64,000 nt of DNA from Macrotis lagotis (lineage: Eukaryota; Chordata; Mammalia; Peramelemorphia; Peramelidae). Position numbers and translations under genes: made by a program. The notes under the pieces were generated by a model that saw only the letters and a program-made list of their open reading frames with translations, was not told where the DNA came from and ran no database searches. The DNA lies in assembly GCF_037893015.1 (NCBI RefSeq), contig NC_133662.1:200565050-200629049 (forward strand), read 5' to 3'. Below are positions 24,575 through 64,000 of the stretch, one piece after another (position 1 is the stretch's first letter; every line of letters begins with the position of its first letter).

Positions 24575-24830
24575 GAGAGGCAGTGTGATGTAATGGAAAG
24601 AAAACAAGATTTGGGAGCAGGGCAAGTTAATTCTATTACTCATGACCTTGGGCAAATTATTTATCTCACTTTCCAAACTGTAAAACAAGGGAATTGGGCA
24701 AGATGATATGTATAGTAACTTTGAGTTCTAAATATATAATCTTATGATTTGCCTATGGTCACTTTCCTGTTGTGTAAGAATTAGTATTTGAACCCATATC
24801 TCTCCTGACTCTAAATTCAAAACTCTTTCC
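24575..24830 (+). mobile_element. Old MIR-like SINE
   Basis: GAGGCAGTGTGATGTAATGG, CTCATGACCTTGGGCAAATT and CTGTAAAACAAGGGAATTGG follow MIR order. Confidence 0.65.
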
Positions 24831-25559
24831 ACCTTAACTAGTTTTGCCAAAGTTCACAGTAGTCTAGTAGAATATCGCAATTAGAACTCAAATTTTCTGA
24901 TTCCCAGGTCAGAATTAGATCACATTAATTCCATTAGATGAATAAAAATCAATTCACTGTCATAGAATTTTCTCCTTCTTGTGTAAATACAAAATACAAT
25001 TGGAAATCAAATATTCTTTGCATATATACAATGACAAAAGCTTACATCCTTAGCTTCCCAATTAAAACTTAGAAAGGTTTAGATTAGAATTTACGGGGAT
25101 AGGTTTGGAGTCAGCTTCAAAGATATGCAGTATAAAGAGAGAGAAGAAAAACAAATAAGTCATCAAAAGATCTGACTTTCAGTTAATTACCCATGGCCTA
25201 GAGGATAAAACCCAATTCTTACTTAAGCAGTCTTTTAATTCTTATTATTTCCTCCCTGAATTCTAAACTCTAACTAAACTGAAGGATTCAGTATTCCCTA
25301 AATGAATCTTGCTTTTTTCCACCTATGTGTTCATGTCTAGAAACAAAAACTCCTAGAGGACACAGAGTAATTTTTAAAAAATCTTTGTTTTCCAAGATCA
25401 TCATAATGCCTATTACATAGTTGCAACTAAATAACTGTTTAATTTATTTGCATTAAATCCCTTTTGGCAATCTGAAATATCCTCCATTCTTCCTCCCCCA
25501 CTAATTTATATCAAAGTCCTACTCATCCCTCCAAAATATCTGTATCTAACATTTTATAT

Positions 25560-26600
25560 GGGTCTGATTTCCAAGACACTGACAACAAATAAAGTATTTA
25601 AGATCAAAAGTCATTCCCCAGTAGACACATGGTCAAAGAATCTGAATAGTCCTCAAAAGAAAAATTGCAAACTATTAATGACCATATAAAAAATAGTCCA
25701 AATCATTAAGAATAAAAGAAATAAAAACATAAAGTAATATTAAATATTTTATATTTATAAAATATAAAATATTTTTATACCCACTTAATTGGCAAGGATG
25801 ACTAAAAAATTAAATTATTGAATGTTGAATGTGCTAAGGAAAGTCACACCTAATAATGCATTATTGATGTAGCTTCTAATCGACATAACAATTCTGGAAA
25901 ACAATTTGTAATTATTTGAAAAAAATTACTAAAATGTCTACTTACTCTGACCCAGAAATTATCTTGATTAGAATTATGTTGGGCAAGATACTCTCGAAAA
26001 ACAATATATGCCCCACATATTTTATGTTCATCTATATTACTAACTTTTTTTCTTAAATCTAAACAATAAACAAAATGATAACCCTTTATTACATTTGCTT
26101 TCTAAGATATAAATGCTCACAAATTTGTCAATTTACTCTCTAGTAAGTTTGAACTTACTGCATAATATTCCAAAGTTAATTTTTTAAAAAGCATCCCCTA
26201 TATATCAAAATATTCATAGCAGCATTTTTTGTAATAGCAAAAAAATTTGAAGCAATGTAGATGGCAAATTATTTGGGGAATAGCTAAACAAATTTTAGCA
26301 TATTACTTAGTTGTTAGAAATAATGAATATGATGAATAGAGAGAAGCATGAAAGGACTCATGTGAATTGATGCAAAGTTAAACAGAACTGGGAAAACAAT
26401 ATACACAATGACCATAATGTAAATAGAAAGAACAGTCAAAAAAACTGAAAATAAATACTGCAAAATTATGTAACATAGCACCAAAGAAGAAATATGAAAA
26501 ATATTCCCTTTGAATCCTTACAGAAAGGGAGGACTATGCAATTGTAACATGATAGATTATATCAGATATTTTTAATATATTGGTTTATTTAAGCAAAACA
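25560..26600 (+). mobile_element. Ancient L1 ORF2 C-terminal/3' relic
   Basis: CATTCCCCAGTAGACACATG, AATAGTCCAAATCATTAAG, CAGCATTTTTTGTAATAGC, GGGGAATAGCTAAACAAATT and GATGCAAAGTTAAACAG are in the order of the L1 3' third. It is highly diverged and contains insertions. Confidence 0.6.
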
Positions 26601-29600
26601 TGCTAATAAAAATTTATTTCTAAAAACTCCTACTTACCATTCAATGTTCATCTTAAATGTGCCCCCAGAGCAGTTGGCACAATTCTATTTTGGTACATGT
26701 CTTATCTCCCCTACTACATTCAGAAGCTCCTTTAAGGAAAACCTGTCACTGTTCCTCAATGGAGACTTAGTTTCTAAATCTGAAAATAAAGGGATTGAAT
26801 TAGATGATTTCTATGCTCTCATCCAGCTCTACAATCCTATAGATCTGGACAAGCATCATGGATCTCTGCTGTTTCTATAATGCTGTTAATAACCAAACCA
26901 GAATTAGAGTTTAGCTTTTTCTGATTCCAACTCTAGAATTAGATCATACTGGTTCAACTAAATTAGTTGAAATCTACTGATATATTATGATAACCACATA
27001 ATATTATATATGTTTAAGGTATGTTTATTTTTATGTGAGCATGATTCTATTGTACATGTCAGGAAAGGGGCTCTCCTCTAAAAGAGGAGACAGCATATAT
27101 TAAATATTTACTACATATCAGGTAATAAACAAAGTGCTGGTAATATGAATATAATAAAACAAAACAGTCTGCCTTTCAGCATCTTACCTTCTAATTGGAA
27201 AAGATAACATATAATTGGGAGCTGGTAATTAGGAAACAGGTTGTGTGAGTAGGCAAGTTTTGGAACTGATCACCTGAAAGTGAAATGAAATTCCAAGAAG
27301 ATAAAAGAAAATGTCGCCAAGTGGAACCCAAGATGATTTCTAAGCCAAAGTTCAAAGTTCTAGAGGAGCAGTTGTGAGGATAATCGTGGGAATTCAGGAG
27401 GCATGGTTTAGAACTGTGATTATATATTTGGAAGATAATTCCATTCATACACTCTGTGTGCAAGCTGGGTTCCTAGCCAAGCCTTTGTGCATGTTGATTC
27501 AGTGCTCCTCTAGACTTATCCAAATTACTACTGCTAATCAACATACCTTTCTGACTGGGTACTGTCACCCAGACAGAGGTAGAGGTAGAAGGGAATCTCA
27601 TTTCCCAGAATCAATGTTGCATCTTTATCAATTCTTTTTATTATTGAGTAGCTTTAATACTTAACTTTTGTTGAAATTTTAAAGCCCATAAGTATCTCAT
27701 TGCATTCTTATCTTGAACCTAAAGCACTAGCCTGATCCAAGTTAAGCCTGACTCAGAACACAGATTTAACTGTGAGAGTTTCAAAGAAAAATCAAAACCC
27801 TACTCAGTTAAGAGGTCTAGGTAATCCTTGGTCACTAATTGTACAGTTTAATTCAAGGTCTAAGTCATATCATCCTCTTTCCTTCTTCCATGAGTCATTG
27901 GGGGGAAGGGAATAGTTCCACAGAGATGCTGGATACTAAGGATTAAATATAGACAGTCATCTAAAACAGAATAATTCCACCTGATAGCCAGTTTCCTGAA
28001 AAAAAAATTTAATAATTTACAATTATTTTTCAGTTCATCTGCAAAAGATTGTAGGCATGATCTTAAGACATGCATGATCACAGAAAAAAAAACTGAATAA
28101 AAGAAAAGCTAAGCATCAGAGAACTGCTGATAACCAGTGGAAATAACTTGTAGGTATTTGGCAGATCAAATGAAAGAGATATCTTTTTGGAAGTGAAGTA
28201 CTGAAGGTCTATCCAATGTCTGGAGTCAGAATGTCTGATAAGAGGTATCCAGATGCAAAGAACAGGACTTAGACTTAAGGTTTCAACACATAGAGGAAGG
28301 AGTTAGTTACAAAGGAATCATGAGATCATGGTTTCAATTTGTTTTGCAGCTCTCATATTTTCTTTCCCCCCAAATCCACACTTCTAAATTTCCTTCCATC
28401 ATCCTTCCAGACAATTCAGGTTCAATACTTTGTTATCATTCAAGATTCTTTACTTTCCCTTATTCCACTTCTCTAATCAAATATCAAATATTATCTTTTC
28501 TATCTCCAGAACACCTCATATCTATCTCCTCCCTATTCACACATTCATTAACTACATATTGAAATCAATAGAAATCTTACTCATCATGCTGTGCTATTCA
28601 TTCTGTCCCAGAAAAAAAAAAAATGAAGTGTTGGAGAAAGCTCTTAATCACTATTGCACATTCAGGATCCTAGAACCAGTTTTAGTAGAAACTGTAAGAT
28701 AATGAGAAGGGGGGCAGGGTTCCTTCATAATAACAGCATTCCTGGGTCATTTGATTATAATTGACTAGAGGAATTAATAGCAGACCAGAGGGAGCAGAGT
28801 GAAAGTGATAATTGATAAAATTAATGGGGGAAATAGTTGTGTGAGAGACAAGCCCCATCATTAACTATCTCCAGAAGGGTGGCATGAAATCCATTGTTCC
28901 ACCCCACCCCCACCCCCAGCTGTTTAGTCTGTCATTGGTATCATGCCACAGTCTGTTCCTCTAACAGGTGCACATATCACCACTGCAATCTCATATAATC
29001 GTAGCTTATGTTCTAAGGCTTCACCTTACTTATAAGAGGTTCATATTTGTTACTGTGATTACAAGTTTTGTGCACGGCTTGTGGAGGCAGTACTAGTACA
29101 TTATATGGAAACACCTGATCTGATCAGGGCTGGGTTTTTTTTTGTTTTGTGTTTTACTACAAAAGAAAATTGGTAGTCACCAGGGTGGTGAGATTTAACA
29201 AATCTGTAAAACATTTTTCTTAATACCTTCCTTTCTTTTAGAAAAATCACCTGCCCTTGAAATTCCCACTTTACTCTATTTTTCTTGCTGCCTCAAGTAC
29301 CCCAAATTAAGGGACTACTGTGTATTAAGGATAACTTTTTTAATAATGAAATAATTTAATAATTTTTTAATAATGAAAATGGACCTCTGATCTTGGGAAA
29401 CTAGGCTAATCAGTATTTCCTATGAATTGGCTGAATAGTCTTAGATCTGAACTCTCTACTATTGACAAAGCCTTTTCACCTACTTTTGTCACTCAGTTCT
29501 TACAAAAGTCACACAATCAGGCAGAATTACTTGAGCAGCGATCCTCCTCCTCAGACCGCAGATTGAATGTACTTTTCACTCCAATACCATGTATTTTCCT

Positions 29601-30514
29601 CCTAATATTCTAGCGGAGATCATTAACATTGAGATACTAAGAGAATTACAGCTTTTATGAATCAAGAGGAAGGTGATTTTTGGAGTGTGGAACAATGAAA
29701 GAAATACTTCAGGAGGAAGAAAGTAAGTGGCATGCTTTGGGAAACCAAAGGATTTCCTCACTGAGAGTTTCCTACACCAAAGAAATCATAGGCACAGTGA
29801 AAAACAAACTAAACACCACTTTTTTATATTATATGCAATAAATGTGAGTTTTTAAAAGTCAACTTTGTAGGGATAGGAAATTATATCGGTATAAGGAAGT
29901 TACAGGCTACACAGTAAGGAAAGCAAAAGTATACTAAACATCAATTAAGCTGTACCCTCCTTGAAAATGCTACCCAGAATCAGCTGGTTTAAAGGAAAAA
30001 GCCATGGCCCTGGACTCAGAGGATTTGTGTTTCATATTATATCTTTGATGCTTACTACTCTACCAAATCTTGGCCAAAATACTTTCCCTCCCTAAGTCTC
30101 AAAGTTTCCTCATGAGCAAAATGAAAAGGAGTGACCTGGATGATTCTGGGTCCTCTTCCATAGCCACAATCTACATTGAGTATATCCCAGAGAAATTAGG
30201 GTTTATACACTTCCTAGGTTGAGAGCCAACATGGGGAAGGGATATTGAACTGAAATGGGAAAATTGTACTTGTAAAAATTGTACCTGCTTCTCAGAGTTG
30301 ATAGAAAAGTGCTCTATAAACCTTTAAACACTACATAAATGTGAGGGAGAAAAATGTCATGGCAACATAAGAAAAAATTAACAAGTGTATAAAAATATAA
30401 CAACCTGTAAAAAATGGGATATACTGTTTTGGAGCAAAGTGATACTCAGATTCCTTAAGATCTTTAAACCAAGTTGTATGACCATACTTGAAGAGATTGT
30501 AAACAAGATTCATA
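26601..30514. other. Intergenic, no gene seen
   Basis: Short open frames only (for example 26644-26880, 27374-27664 and 28320-28702), none with a recognisable family or splice structure. A short MIR-like fragment is possible near 30000-30150 (GGCCCTGGACTCAGAGG…AAGTCTCAAAGTTTCC). Confidence 0.4.
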
Positions 30515-31228
30515 TTTTGTGTAGACAGAGTAAGAGTCCACAAAGTATGATCCATGCACCTCTTGGAATACCCAAGATCCTTTCATGGGACCCAGGTGAT
30601 CAAAACTATTTTCGTGATCATATTAAGATATTTGCCTATTAAAACTTAATTTCCTTTTCCAACTACATATCTGTGAGGCTGGATTTTCTTCATATACTTC
30701 AATTGAACCAACATATCTCAATAGATTGAATGTAGAAGCAGCTATGAGAATTCAACCAGATAGTAGAGATTTGCAAAAATAGATAAAACAATGCCCATGT
30801 TCTCACTAATTTTTCTGGAAAGTTATTTTTCATAAAAATATGGTATTCATATTAACATAGACTATATTGTAATTTAAATGAATTAATCACCAAATATTTT
30901 TAATTTTATCATCAAAACTTTTAATACAGTAAATATCAATAGATATGTTAACATAAACTGCTTGGGGTTTTCAGTAATTATTAAGAATGTAAAAGAATCT
31001 TGAGTTTGATAAAAAAAAAAAAAGAAAAGTTTTAAAAGTCTGATAACCAGGGCGGCTAGGTGGCGTAGTGGATAAAGCACTGGCCTTGGAGTCAGGAGTA
31101 CCTGGGTTCAAATCCATTCTCAGACACTTAATAATTACCTAGCTGTGTGGCCTTGGGCAAGTCACTTAACCCCGTTTGCCTTGCAAAAACCTAAAAAAAT
31201 AAAATAAAAAGTTTGATAACCATTGGTA
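30515..31228 (+). mobile_element. Probable hAT-type DNA transposon remnant, SINE near its end
   Basis: CAAAACTATTTTCGTGATCA, GAGGCTGGATTTTCTTCATA, GATTGAATGTAGAAGCAGCT, GAGATTTGCAAAAATAGATA and GAATGTAAAAGAATCTTGAG follow a familiar non-autonomous mammalian hAT repeat that ends in a GTTTGATAACCA-type terminus. The exact family name is not claimed. A SINE (31050-31210) duplicated the terminal GTYTGATAACCA. Confidence 0.55.
31050..31210 (+). mobile_element. tRNA-derived marsupial SINE
   Basis: Complete copy beginning GGCGGCTAGGTGGCGTAGTG. TSD GTCTGATAACCA (31038-31049) against GTTTGATAACCA (31211-31222). Confidence 0.94.
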
Positions 31229-31394
31229 CAGGGATTGATTTTAATGACTTCTGAGATCCCTTCCAACCTGATATTTCTGTGATTCTATCTGCCAGATGCA
31301 AGGTAAAAGGGAAAGACTGGATTAGGAATCAGAACACTGGAGTTCTAAATCTACTCTTTCCTTAACTGTATAGCCTAGCAAATCACTTACCTTT

Positions 31395-31660
31395 CTTTAT
31401 CAGTCAATAACCATTTATTAATTACCTATTGTGTCAGGCACTTTGAGAATTCCAAGTGGGTGTGGACCACACTTTGTGCTTTGTTAAGCCCTGAGGATAG
31501 AAACAAAGAGATTTTGGTCTAATGGGAAAGGTATCATTCAAACTATGTACAAACAAGTTATATATAGAATAAATTGGAAATAATCCATAGAGGGAAGGGA
31601 TTAACATTAAGGGGAATCTTGAAAGGCTTCCTGTAAAATAGACTTCCTTGCATTATCTAG
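31395..31660 (-). repeat. Old interspersed repeat end
   Basis: CAATAACCATTTATTAATTACC, TGTCAGGCACTTTGAG and GGAAAGGCTTCC-like spacing correspond to the reversed 3' end of the repeat group at 18490 and 36180. Confidence 0.4.
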
Positions 31661-32439
31661 GAATAATTGGAATAAAATATTCATACACCAATTTGTACAG
31701 TATAATTGTGTGATAATTTATAAGTATTAGAATTAAAGTGTTTCCTTCCATATTGTTCAAGTCTATTTACATCAGAAAAGATTTGCAAACTTCTAAGAAA
31801 AACTTTGCATGCATTCTGTTGTTGTTTTTCAAATTAAACTATTCCTCCCCTTGGAAACACACAGATGAAACAATAAATTTAGGATCTTCTCTATCAGCTG
31901 GCATAAATTGTTACTGGTTTTCTCATGTTGACATAAATATACTGAAGGATAAGTCTCCCTTTCCCCAACATTAGGTGAATTGCATCCCTGTGTCCAATTT
32001 CAATTTGCCAATAGATTAAAAAACTGGTATTAGTTTCAGTAAACAGAGACTTTTTATTATGGACAGTTTACTATGGCAAGGAATTTTAACTGAGGTTAGT
32101 GGATAGCTTTCAGAAAATTAAAAGTATATTTTGATAAATATATTTGAATATAATTTAATTATATATAATACATAATTAACTTTGTAATTCTATGTATTTT
32201 ATTATATGCACTTGAAAATATTTTTGTGAGAAAGGGTTCATAGATATAACTAACTGCCAAAGAAGTCCTAGACATAAAAAAGTTTAAGACTCTCTGATAC
32301 TAGGGGGGGAAATTGCGATAGGAAGAATAAGAATTATATATGACATAAATAGTGCTTAAAGATTTGAAGAGCATTTTATATTTGATAAAGGGAGTGCTGT
32401 GCTAAGTCACCAGCCCTACTTTCACCTCCAGAGTCATCT

Positions 32440-33115
32440 GAGTCCAGAAATTGATTAGGACAACTAGAGGTGGCCCTGGATGCAAAGCAAACAGGATTAA
32501 GTGACTTGCCCAGGGTCACACAGCTAATACTTGTCCAGTTTCTGAGGCAGAACCACAGTGAATCCAATTCAGACATTTACTGGTTGTGTGGCCCTGGACA
32601 AGTTAATTAACTCTATTTGTCTCAGTTTCCTCATCTGTGAAATAAACTGGAGAAGAAAATAACATATTCCGGTATTTTGCCCACCAAACCCAAAACAGGC
32701 TTATGAACACTAAAAGCTGTTCAAGCAGGGGGTAGCTGGTCCTGACAGGAAGGACCTGAGTTCAAATTTGACTTCAGACACTTAATAATTACCTAGCTGT
32801 CTGAATTTGGGCAAGTCACTTAACACCATTGCCTTTCAAAAACAACAAAAAAAATGCATACTGTATCCTGGGATGGAAACAAATATGAAAAATCTTTGCC
32901 ATCGGATAGATCATATCATCATCATTGGTAACATTTATATCCACATGTGTCAGATAATACTAATACTTTAACAAATATATAATTTGATCCTCACAATAAT
33001 CCGGTTTTAAAGTGCGGCAAAGAAGTTAAATGACTTTGGTAAGTATGAAGAGATCTGAACTCATATCTTGTCCCCAGATCCTGCACTGTCACCACTACAC
33101 CACCCAGCTGCCCCA
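32440..33115. mobile_element. Cluster of SINE/MIR fragments upstream of AGL
   Basis: Antisense MIR-like piece ~32455-32530 (AAGTGACTTGCCCAGGGTCA); sense older SINE ~32560-32695 (CTCAGTTTCCTCATCTGTGA, GGAGAAGAAAATAACATATT); sense young-type SINE ~32740-32850 (AATTACCTAGCTG to CCTTTCAAAAAC); antisense SINE head ~33050-33113 (CTACACCACCCAGCTGCCCC). Confidence 0.7.
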
Positions 33116-33279
33116 AGCTGGTGACATCAGGGGTCAAAGAAGGGTTTGAGCCTGTCTCCCTAAAACCATGCCTGGTCTCTCTCTCCCTAAAACCAATCAG
33201 GTTTTGGTATCATTTTAGGTTCTCATTTAATTAGCCTTGGTCAAAAACAAACAAAATCAAAAATTATTAAAAAAAAAAA

Positions 33280-33430
33280 AGGTGGTGGTGGGGATAGAGC
33301 ACCAGATGTGGAGTTAGGAGTCCCTGGGTTCAAATGTGACCTCAAACACTTAATAATTACCTAGCTGTGTGGCCTTGGGTAAGCCACTTAACCCCATTGC
33401 CTTGCAAAAATTAAAAAAAAAAAACAAAAA
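33280..33430 (+). mobile_element. SINE just upstream of the AGL CpG island
   Basis: GATAGAGCACCAGATGTGGA to TTGCAAAAATTAAAAAA; a second fragment of SINE tail (CATTGCTTTGCAAAAAA) follows at 33441-33470. The copy ends ~45 bases before the CpG island, so it sits in the AGL proximal upstream region. Confidence 0.88.
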
Positions 33431-33975
33431 TCAAATTATGCATTGCTTTGCAAAAAAAAAAACTTAAAAAAAGAGGGAGGCGGGTCAGGAGCAGCCTCGG
33501 GCAGGTAGCTCTCTGCAAGCATGCTTTATCCACAGCCTCGGCCCCTTGGGGAGGGGCGGAAGCCTCAAAGTGAAGGGTGGGAAGGAGGAGGCGGAGGGTC
33601 TAAGAGTGTACCGCGGGGCTTCGTAAGCCCACCACCTCAAGAGGGTAAATTGCCAAAGCAAGGGGAAGAGGTCACGAGAGGGAGAAAAGTCGGACTTGTT
33701 TTTTCCGAAAGCAGAAGCCCGTGGCTTTTGTCCTCTCCCCCCCCCCTCCCGTCTAGATGGTCCGGCCCGCCTTGGACCCGGCCAGAGCCGCAGACAGACA
33801 GGGACCCCAGGGATGGGGAGGGGGCCGAGAGGCGCTCCCCCACTCTCGCGAGACTCTGCGGCCGCGGCTAGCGGGCTCAAGCCCTCCCGGAGATCGGCCG
33901 TGAGACGAGCGCGCGTGGGGGAAGAAGGCGGTGGCCCGGGCCGCGGCTCCCGCCCCTCCCCCTCCCGGTCTCTCG

Positions 33976-34002
33976 CGGCGGCGGCGGCGGCGGCGGCGGC
34001 GG
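33976..34002 (+). repeat. (CGG)9 trinucleotide tract
   Basis: Nine uninterrupted CGG units lie in the CpG island, probably in or near the first exon of AGL. Such tracts are often length-variable and can form structured RNA in a 5' UTR. Confidence 0.9.
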
Positions 34003-34109
34003 AGGGATCCCGGAGCCCGCGGGCCCTTCCGGCCCCGCCCCCCGGCCGCCGCCCCGCCCCCCGGCCTCCAGCCCTCGGTGTCCCGGCGGCTGCACGTCCT
34101 CCGGCCCCC

Positions 34110-34111
34110 GT
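34110..34111 (+). other. AGL: Candidate 5' UTR splice donor 1
   Basis: CCCCC|GTAAGTGCC inside the CpG island matches a strong donor. It could end a first non-coding AGL exon at 34109 that splices to 34589 or to 45231. Mammalian AGL is known to use alternative 5' exons; use of this site is inferred only. Confidence 0.4.
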
Positions 34112-34113
34112 AA

Positions 34114-61278
<27,165 letters not shown>

Positions 61279-61308
61279 TGAAGTGTGAATTTTAATAATT
61301 GAACTGGA

Positions 61309-61450
61309 GGGGCAGCTAGGTGGCACGGTGGCCCTAGAGTCAGGAGGATCTGAGTTCAAATGTGACCTCAGACACTTAATAATTACCTAGCTGTGTGACC
61401 TTGGGCAAGTCACTTAACTCCCATTGCCTTGCAAAAACTTAAAAAAAAAG
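61309..61450 (+). mobile_element. Intronic SINE with perfect TSD and head deletion
   Basis: GGGCAGCTAGGTGGCACGGT jumps directly to GGCCCTAGAGTCAGGAGGAT, lacking the GGATAGAGCAC segment. TSD AATAATTGAACTGGA at 61294-61308 and 61451-61465, ~100 bases downstream of the AGL exon 9 donor. Confidence 0.95.
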
Positions 61451-61465
61451 AATAATTGAACTGGA

Positions 61466-61929
61466 AATAATTTAGAAAGCAGTATTGACCTATGTGTTGT
61501 TTTGTAACATATACTTCCTTAGTTGAAACAAATTCATGAGTACTATTTATATTGTGATTTCTAAAACCACTGAATAATTTTTAATATTTACCACTGGTAA
61601 ATAACCCTGAAGCTTTTGTTATTAATGCTAAAAATTAATTTCTTTGTTCACTAGATTTTATTACTATGTAGTTTCCTGTATTGAAACTTGAGCTAGACTC
61701 TTTTTTAATGGTTAATGTGATGGTGAAAGTAGTACAAAATATTAGGGACTTGAGATAAATTTGTAGAAGTTATTTACAGTCTTTCTTTTTTCATTATTCT
61801 GAACATAAATACCAAAAAGAGAATTTCTGTACACATAACAATACAAAAAAGAGGCATCTTTAGGAAGCCATGAATTCCCATATCATAATTTTTAAAGTAG
61901 ATAAATTCTAATCATCACTTTCCAAAACT
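61466..61929. other. AGL intron 9, no feature seen
   Basis: AT-rich intron without a recognised exon or element. Confidence 0.45.
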
Positions 61930-62190
61930 ATCCTCCCTCATTCTGAATTTTTTCTGTTTTCTGTGATTTTTTTCAAAAGTTTCAGTAGGTTCTTTTTCTT
62001 TTGACATCATTATGCTGCCCTTCTTCCTCTCATTACAAAAGAGAGAGAAAAAAGGAAATTATTCTTGTTAAAAATGAGCATAGTCAAGCAAAATGAATGA
62101 AGACAGTGACTATATCAAAAAATGTATGTTTCTTTGTATAACATGTATCTCTGTCTGGAGACTTGGTTCATCATATTACATTGATCAGAA
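61930..62190 (-). mobile_element. Antisense L1 3' UTR relic, diverged
   Basis: CATTATGCTGCCCTTCTTCC, AAAATGAGCATAGTCAAGCA and GTCTGGAGACTTGGTTCATC resemble the antisense L1 3' UTR at 57605-58010 but are older. Confidence 0.4.
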
Positions 62191-62212
62191 TTTTTTAAAG
62201 TCTTTCAAAATT

Positions 62213-62370
62213 GGGGCAGCTAGGTGGTGCAGTGGATAAAGCACCGACCCTGGAGTCAGGAGTACCTGGGTTCAAATCTGGTCTCAGACACTTAATAATT
62301 ACCTAGCTTTGTGGCCTTGGGCAAGCCATTTAACCCCATTTGCCTTGCAAAAACAAAAAACCTAAAAAAA
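62213..62370 (+). mobile_element. Intronic SINE
   Basis: GGGGCAGCTAGGTGGTGCAG to TTGCAAAAACAAAAAACC; close to consensus with an intact A box and B box. Confidence 0.92.
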
Positions 62371-62499
62371 AGTTGTTTCTCTTTACCAACCTGCTATAGT
62401 AATTGCATAAATTGTATAAATTCTTCTAAGAAAATACAAAATACATACAATCTACCAAAACAGACAAAAGACTTGTACAGATATAGTTACAAAATTAAA

Positions 62500-62940
62500 T
62501 AAAGAGCAACTTAAATAGCAAGGGGAATATTTTGTACTCATGGCTAGGTTTGATCATAATAAAAATGACATTACTAAAAAGGTTAATCTATAGTTTTAAT
62601 GCTATATAATCAAACTGTCAAAGGGATAACTTTATAGTATTCAATATGATGAAATTCAATTGGCGAAATTAAAGATCTATAATATTAAAGCAAATAATGA
62701 AAAAAAGTTGGAGTGAAGGAGAGTAGCCATTCCAGATCTCTTAACTATTAAAAAGCAGTAGTAATCAAAACATTTGGAATTGGTTGTTTAAAAAAAAATG
62801 GAGAATTAGATCAGTGAAAGATTAAACAAGGGAGAACCAGAAACAATAAAATTTAATTACCCTAAAACATAAGTTTTACTTAGGAAAGATTTAGTTTGTT
62901 GACTTTAGTCAGTTATACCAGCTAAACTTTTTGGATCCCA
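62500..62940 (+). mobile_element. Ancient L1 ORF2 relic
   Basis: TAATAAAAATGACATTACTA, GAGAGTAGCCATTCCAGATC, TAAAAAGCAGTAGTAATCAA and GAGAATTAGATCAGTGAAAG follow the post-RT part of ORF2 (compare 9180-9440). Confidence 0.6.
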
Positions 62941-63274
62941 ATTCCCTCATTACTTTAGTTGTCCCTCCCAACTTTTTCCATTGACAAATTTAAGTCATTT
63001 AAGTAATGGATTAAAATGAGGAAAATAGTTCTAAAATGACTCTAGGAATAAAATACTACACATGTGCCTCCAAGTTGATCAGTCTAACAGCGGCATTCAA
63101 ACATGTCTCTTCAACTTGTCCATAAGAATATCATGAGAGGCTTTTTCGGATTTCTTACTGAAATAGAAATATACCATCTCTATCATTCCCCTGATCCTCT
63201 TGTCTAATATTCGTGTATCATAGAAGCAACATCTGTTCCAGACTAGGCCAGTTTTTTTTTTCCTTAAAAGTATT

Positions 63275-63415
63275 GAATGCAGCTAGTGGTGCAGTAAATA
63301 ATGAGCTGACCCTGAAGTCAGGAGGACTTGAGTTCAAATCCAGACTCAGTCACTTGACATTTCCTAACTGGGTAACCCTAGGCAAGTCACTTAACCCCAG
63401 CTACTTTGGGGGAAA
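63275..63415 (+). mobile_element. Older SINE
   Basis: TGCAGCTAGTGGTGCAGTAA, GTCAGGAGGACTTGAGTTCA, CACTTGACATTTCCTAACTG and AACCCCAGCTACTTTGGGGG. The core (CACTTGACATTTCC) and the tail differ from the young TTGCAAAAAC subfamily. Confidence 0.75.
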
Positions 63416-63639
63416 AAAAAGAGTGAAACTACTCTTGAGACATAATTGGTCCAGGGGACTAAGGTTCAAGACATTAACATAGTTTCCTGGTTACCTAAAT
63501 ACAAAAGACAGTGTTGAGAGAGGTCTCATTGTACTTAAGGCCCGATACAAAGTTCTTTCCATTCCCTAATAGTCTAGTAAGCATTGATTACTTTTTATTT
63601 AAAGTTTTAAGTTTTTTTAAGTACCCACTGTGTACCTCC

Positions 63640-64000
63640 CCTCACCTATATTTTGTAACCTCACAGTTTCCATCAGCTCTTCACTTTTCCTCATTCCACA
63701 TAGTCAGTTTTTTGCCAATCCTTGTCAATTCTCCCTCTGCAGCATCTTTCTCATCTTCCATGCTGCTGCAGCCACCTTAGACCACAACCTCAGTCCCTCA
63801 CCTGAATTGTTGAATTAAGCCCTTTATTAGTGTCCTTGTCTCAGGTCTCTCTCCATTCCAGACTATTCTTGATACAGTAGCCAGTCCTGTTCATAAAGCT
63901 TGAGATTAATGCCATCACTTCTATGCTCAGCACACTCCAGAAACTATTATCTCTTAAAGGCAGTCCCTCACAGCCTTGGATCACTGTTCTCCTTGTTGTG
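63640..64000 (+). repeat. Old interspersed repeat, runs off window
   Basis: CAGCCACCTTAGACCACAAC, CAGGTCTCTCTCCATTCCAG and CATAAAGCTTGAGATTAATG recall the copy at 18490-18720. Confidence 0.4.

Noticed and set aside
1..33470. Search for an upstream protein-coding gene or a divergent partner of AGL
   Set aside because: No open frame showed a recognisable domain or a chain of exons; all long frames fell in repeats or were unsupported.
62213..62370. tRNA gene suggested by A-box and B-box-like sequence in this and other SINEs
   Set aside because: The tRNA-like head lacks a full cloverleaf and is followed by the SINE core and tail; dozens of copies with TSDs show it is a retroposon.

Overview
This is a window of marsupial nuclear DNA: AT-rich, intron-containing and densely packed with retroelements. 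The commonest repeat is a ~150 bp tRNA-derived SINE whose body runs from a tRNA-like A box through a conserved core to an ending TTGCAAAAACCTAAA; many copies keep clear target-site duplications (TSDs). That SINE, together with marsupial-style L1 elements, suggests an Australian marsupial, possibly a dasyurid. The species is an inference; no database was searched.

Layout. Bases 1 to about 33,470 are intergenic, with no supported host gene. They hold degraded LINEs (an RT fragment of an unassigned non-L1 clade, L1 and CR1/L3-like relics), MIR-like SINEs, young SINEs, microsatellites and a probable hAT-type element. The outstanding object is a 6 kb insertion at 8,257-14,322. One 16 bp TSD brackets a 5'-truncated L1 joined head-to-tail to a complete ORF1-only ('half-L1') element. 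The 3' region of that element contains three antisense SINE-like modules and an (ATT)n tract.

Bases ~33,475-34,545 form a CpG island with a (CGG)9 tract. It is the promoter and first-exon region of the only host gene seen, AGL (glycogen debranching enzyme, + strand). Nine coding exons were placed by protein recognition and GT/AG phase matching, covering residues 1-428 plus two bases of codon 429. They encode the N-terminal domain and the start of the GH13-like 4-alpha-glucanotransferase domain, including the DVVYNH strand. The remaining ~1,100 residues, with the main catalytic residues of both activities, lie beyond the right edge. Introns of 10.5 kb and 11.4 kb carry further SINE, L1, CR1-like and hAT-like material; 2.8 kb of the next intron ends the window.

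There is no operon, CRISPR array, phage or defence system here. The most interesting signals are retrotransposition products that look like template jumping (8,257-14,322 and 35,798-36,121), a tandem NAGNAG acceptor in AGL, and a possible splice-created upstream ORF over the AGL start codon.
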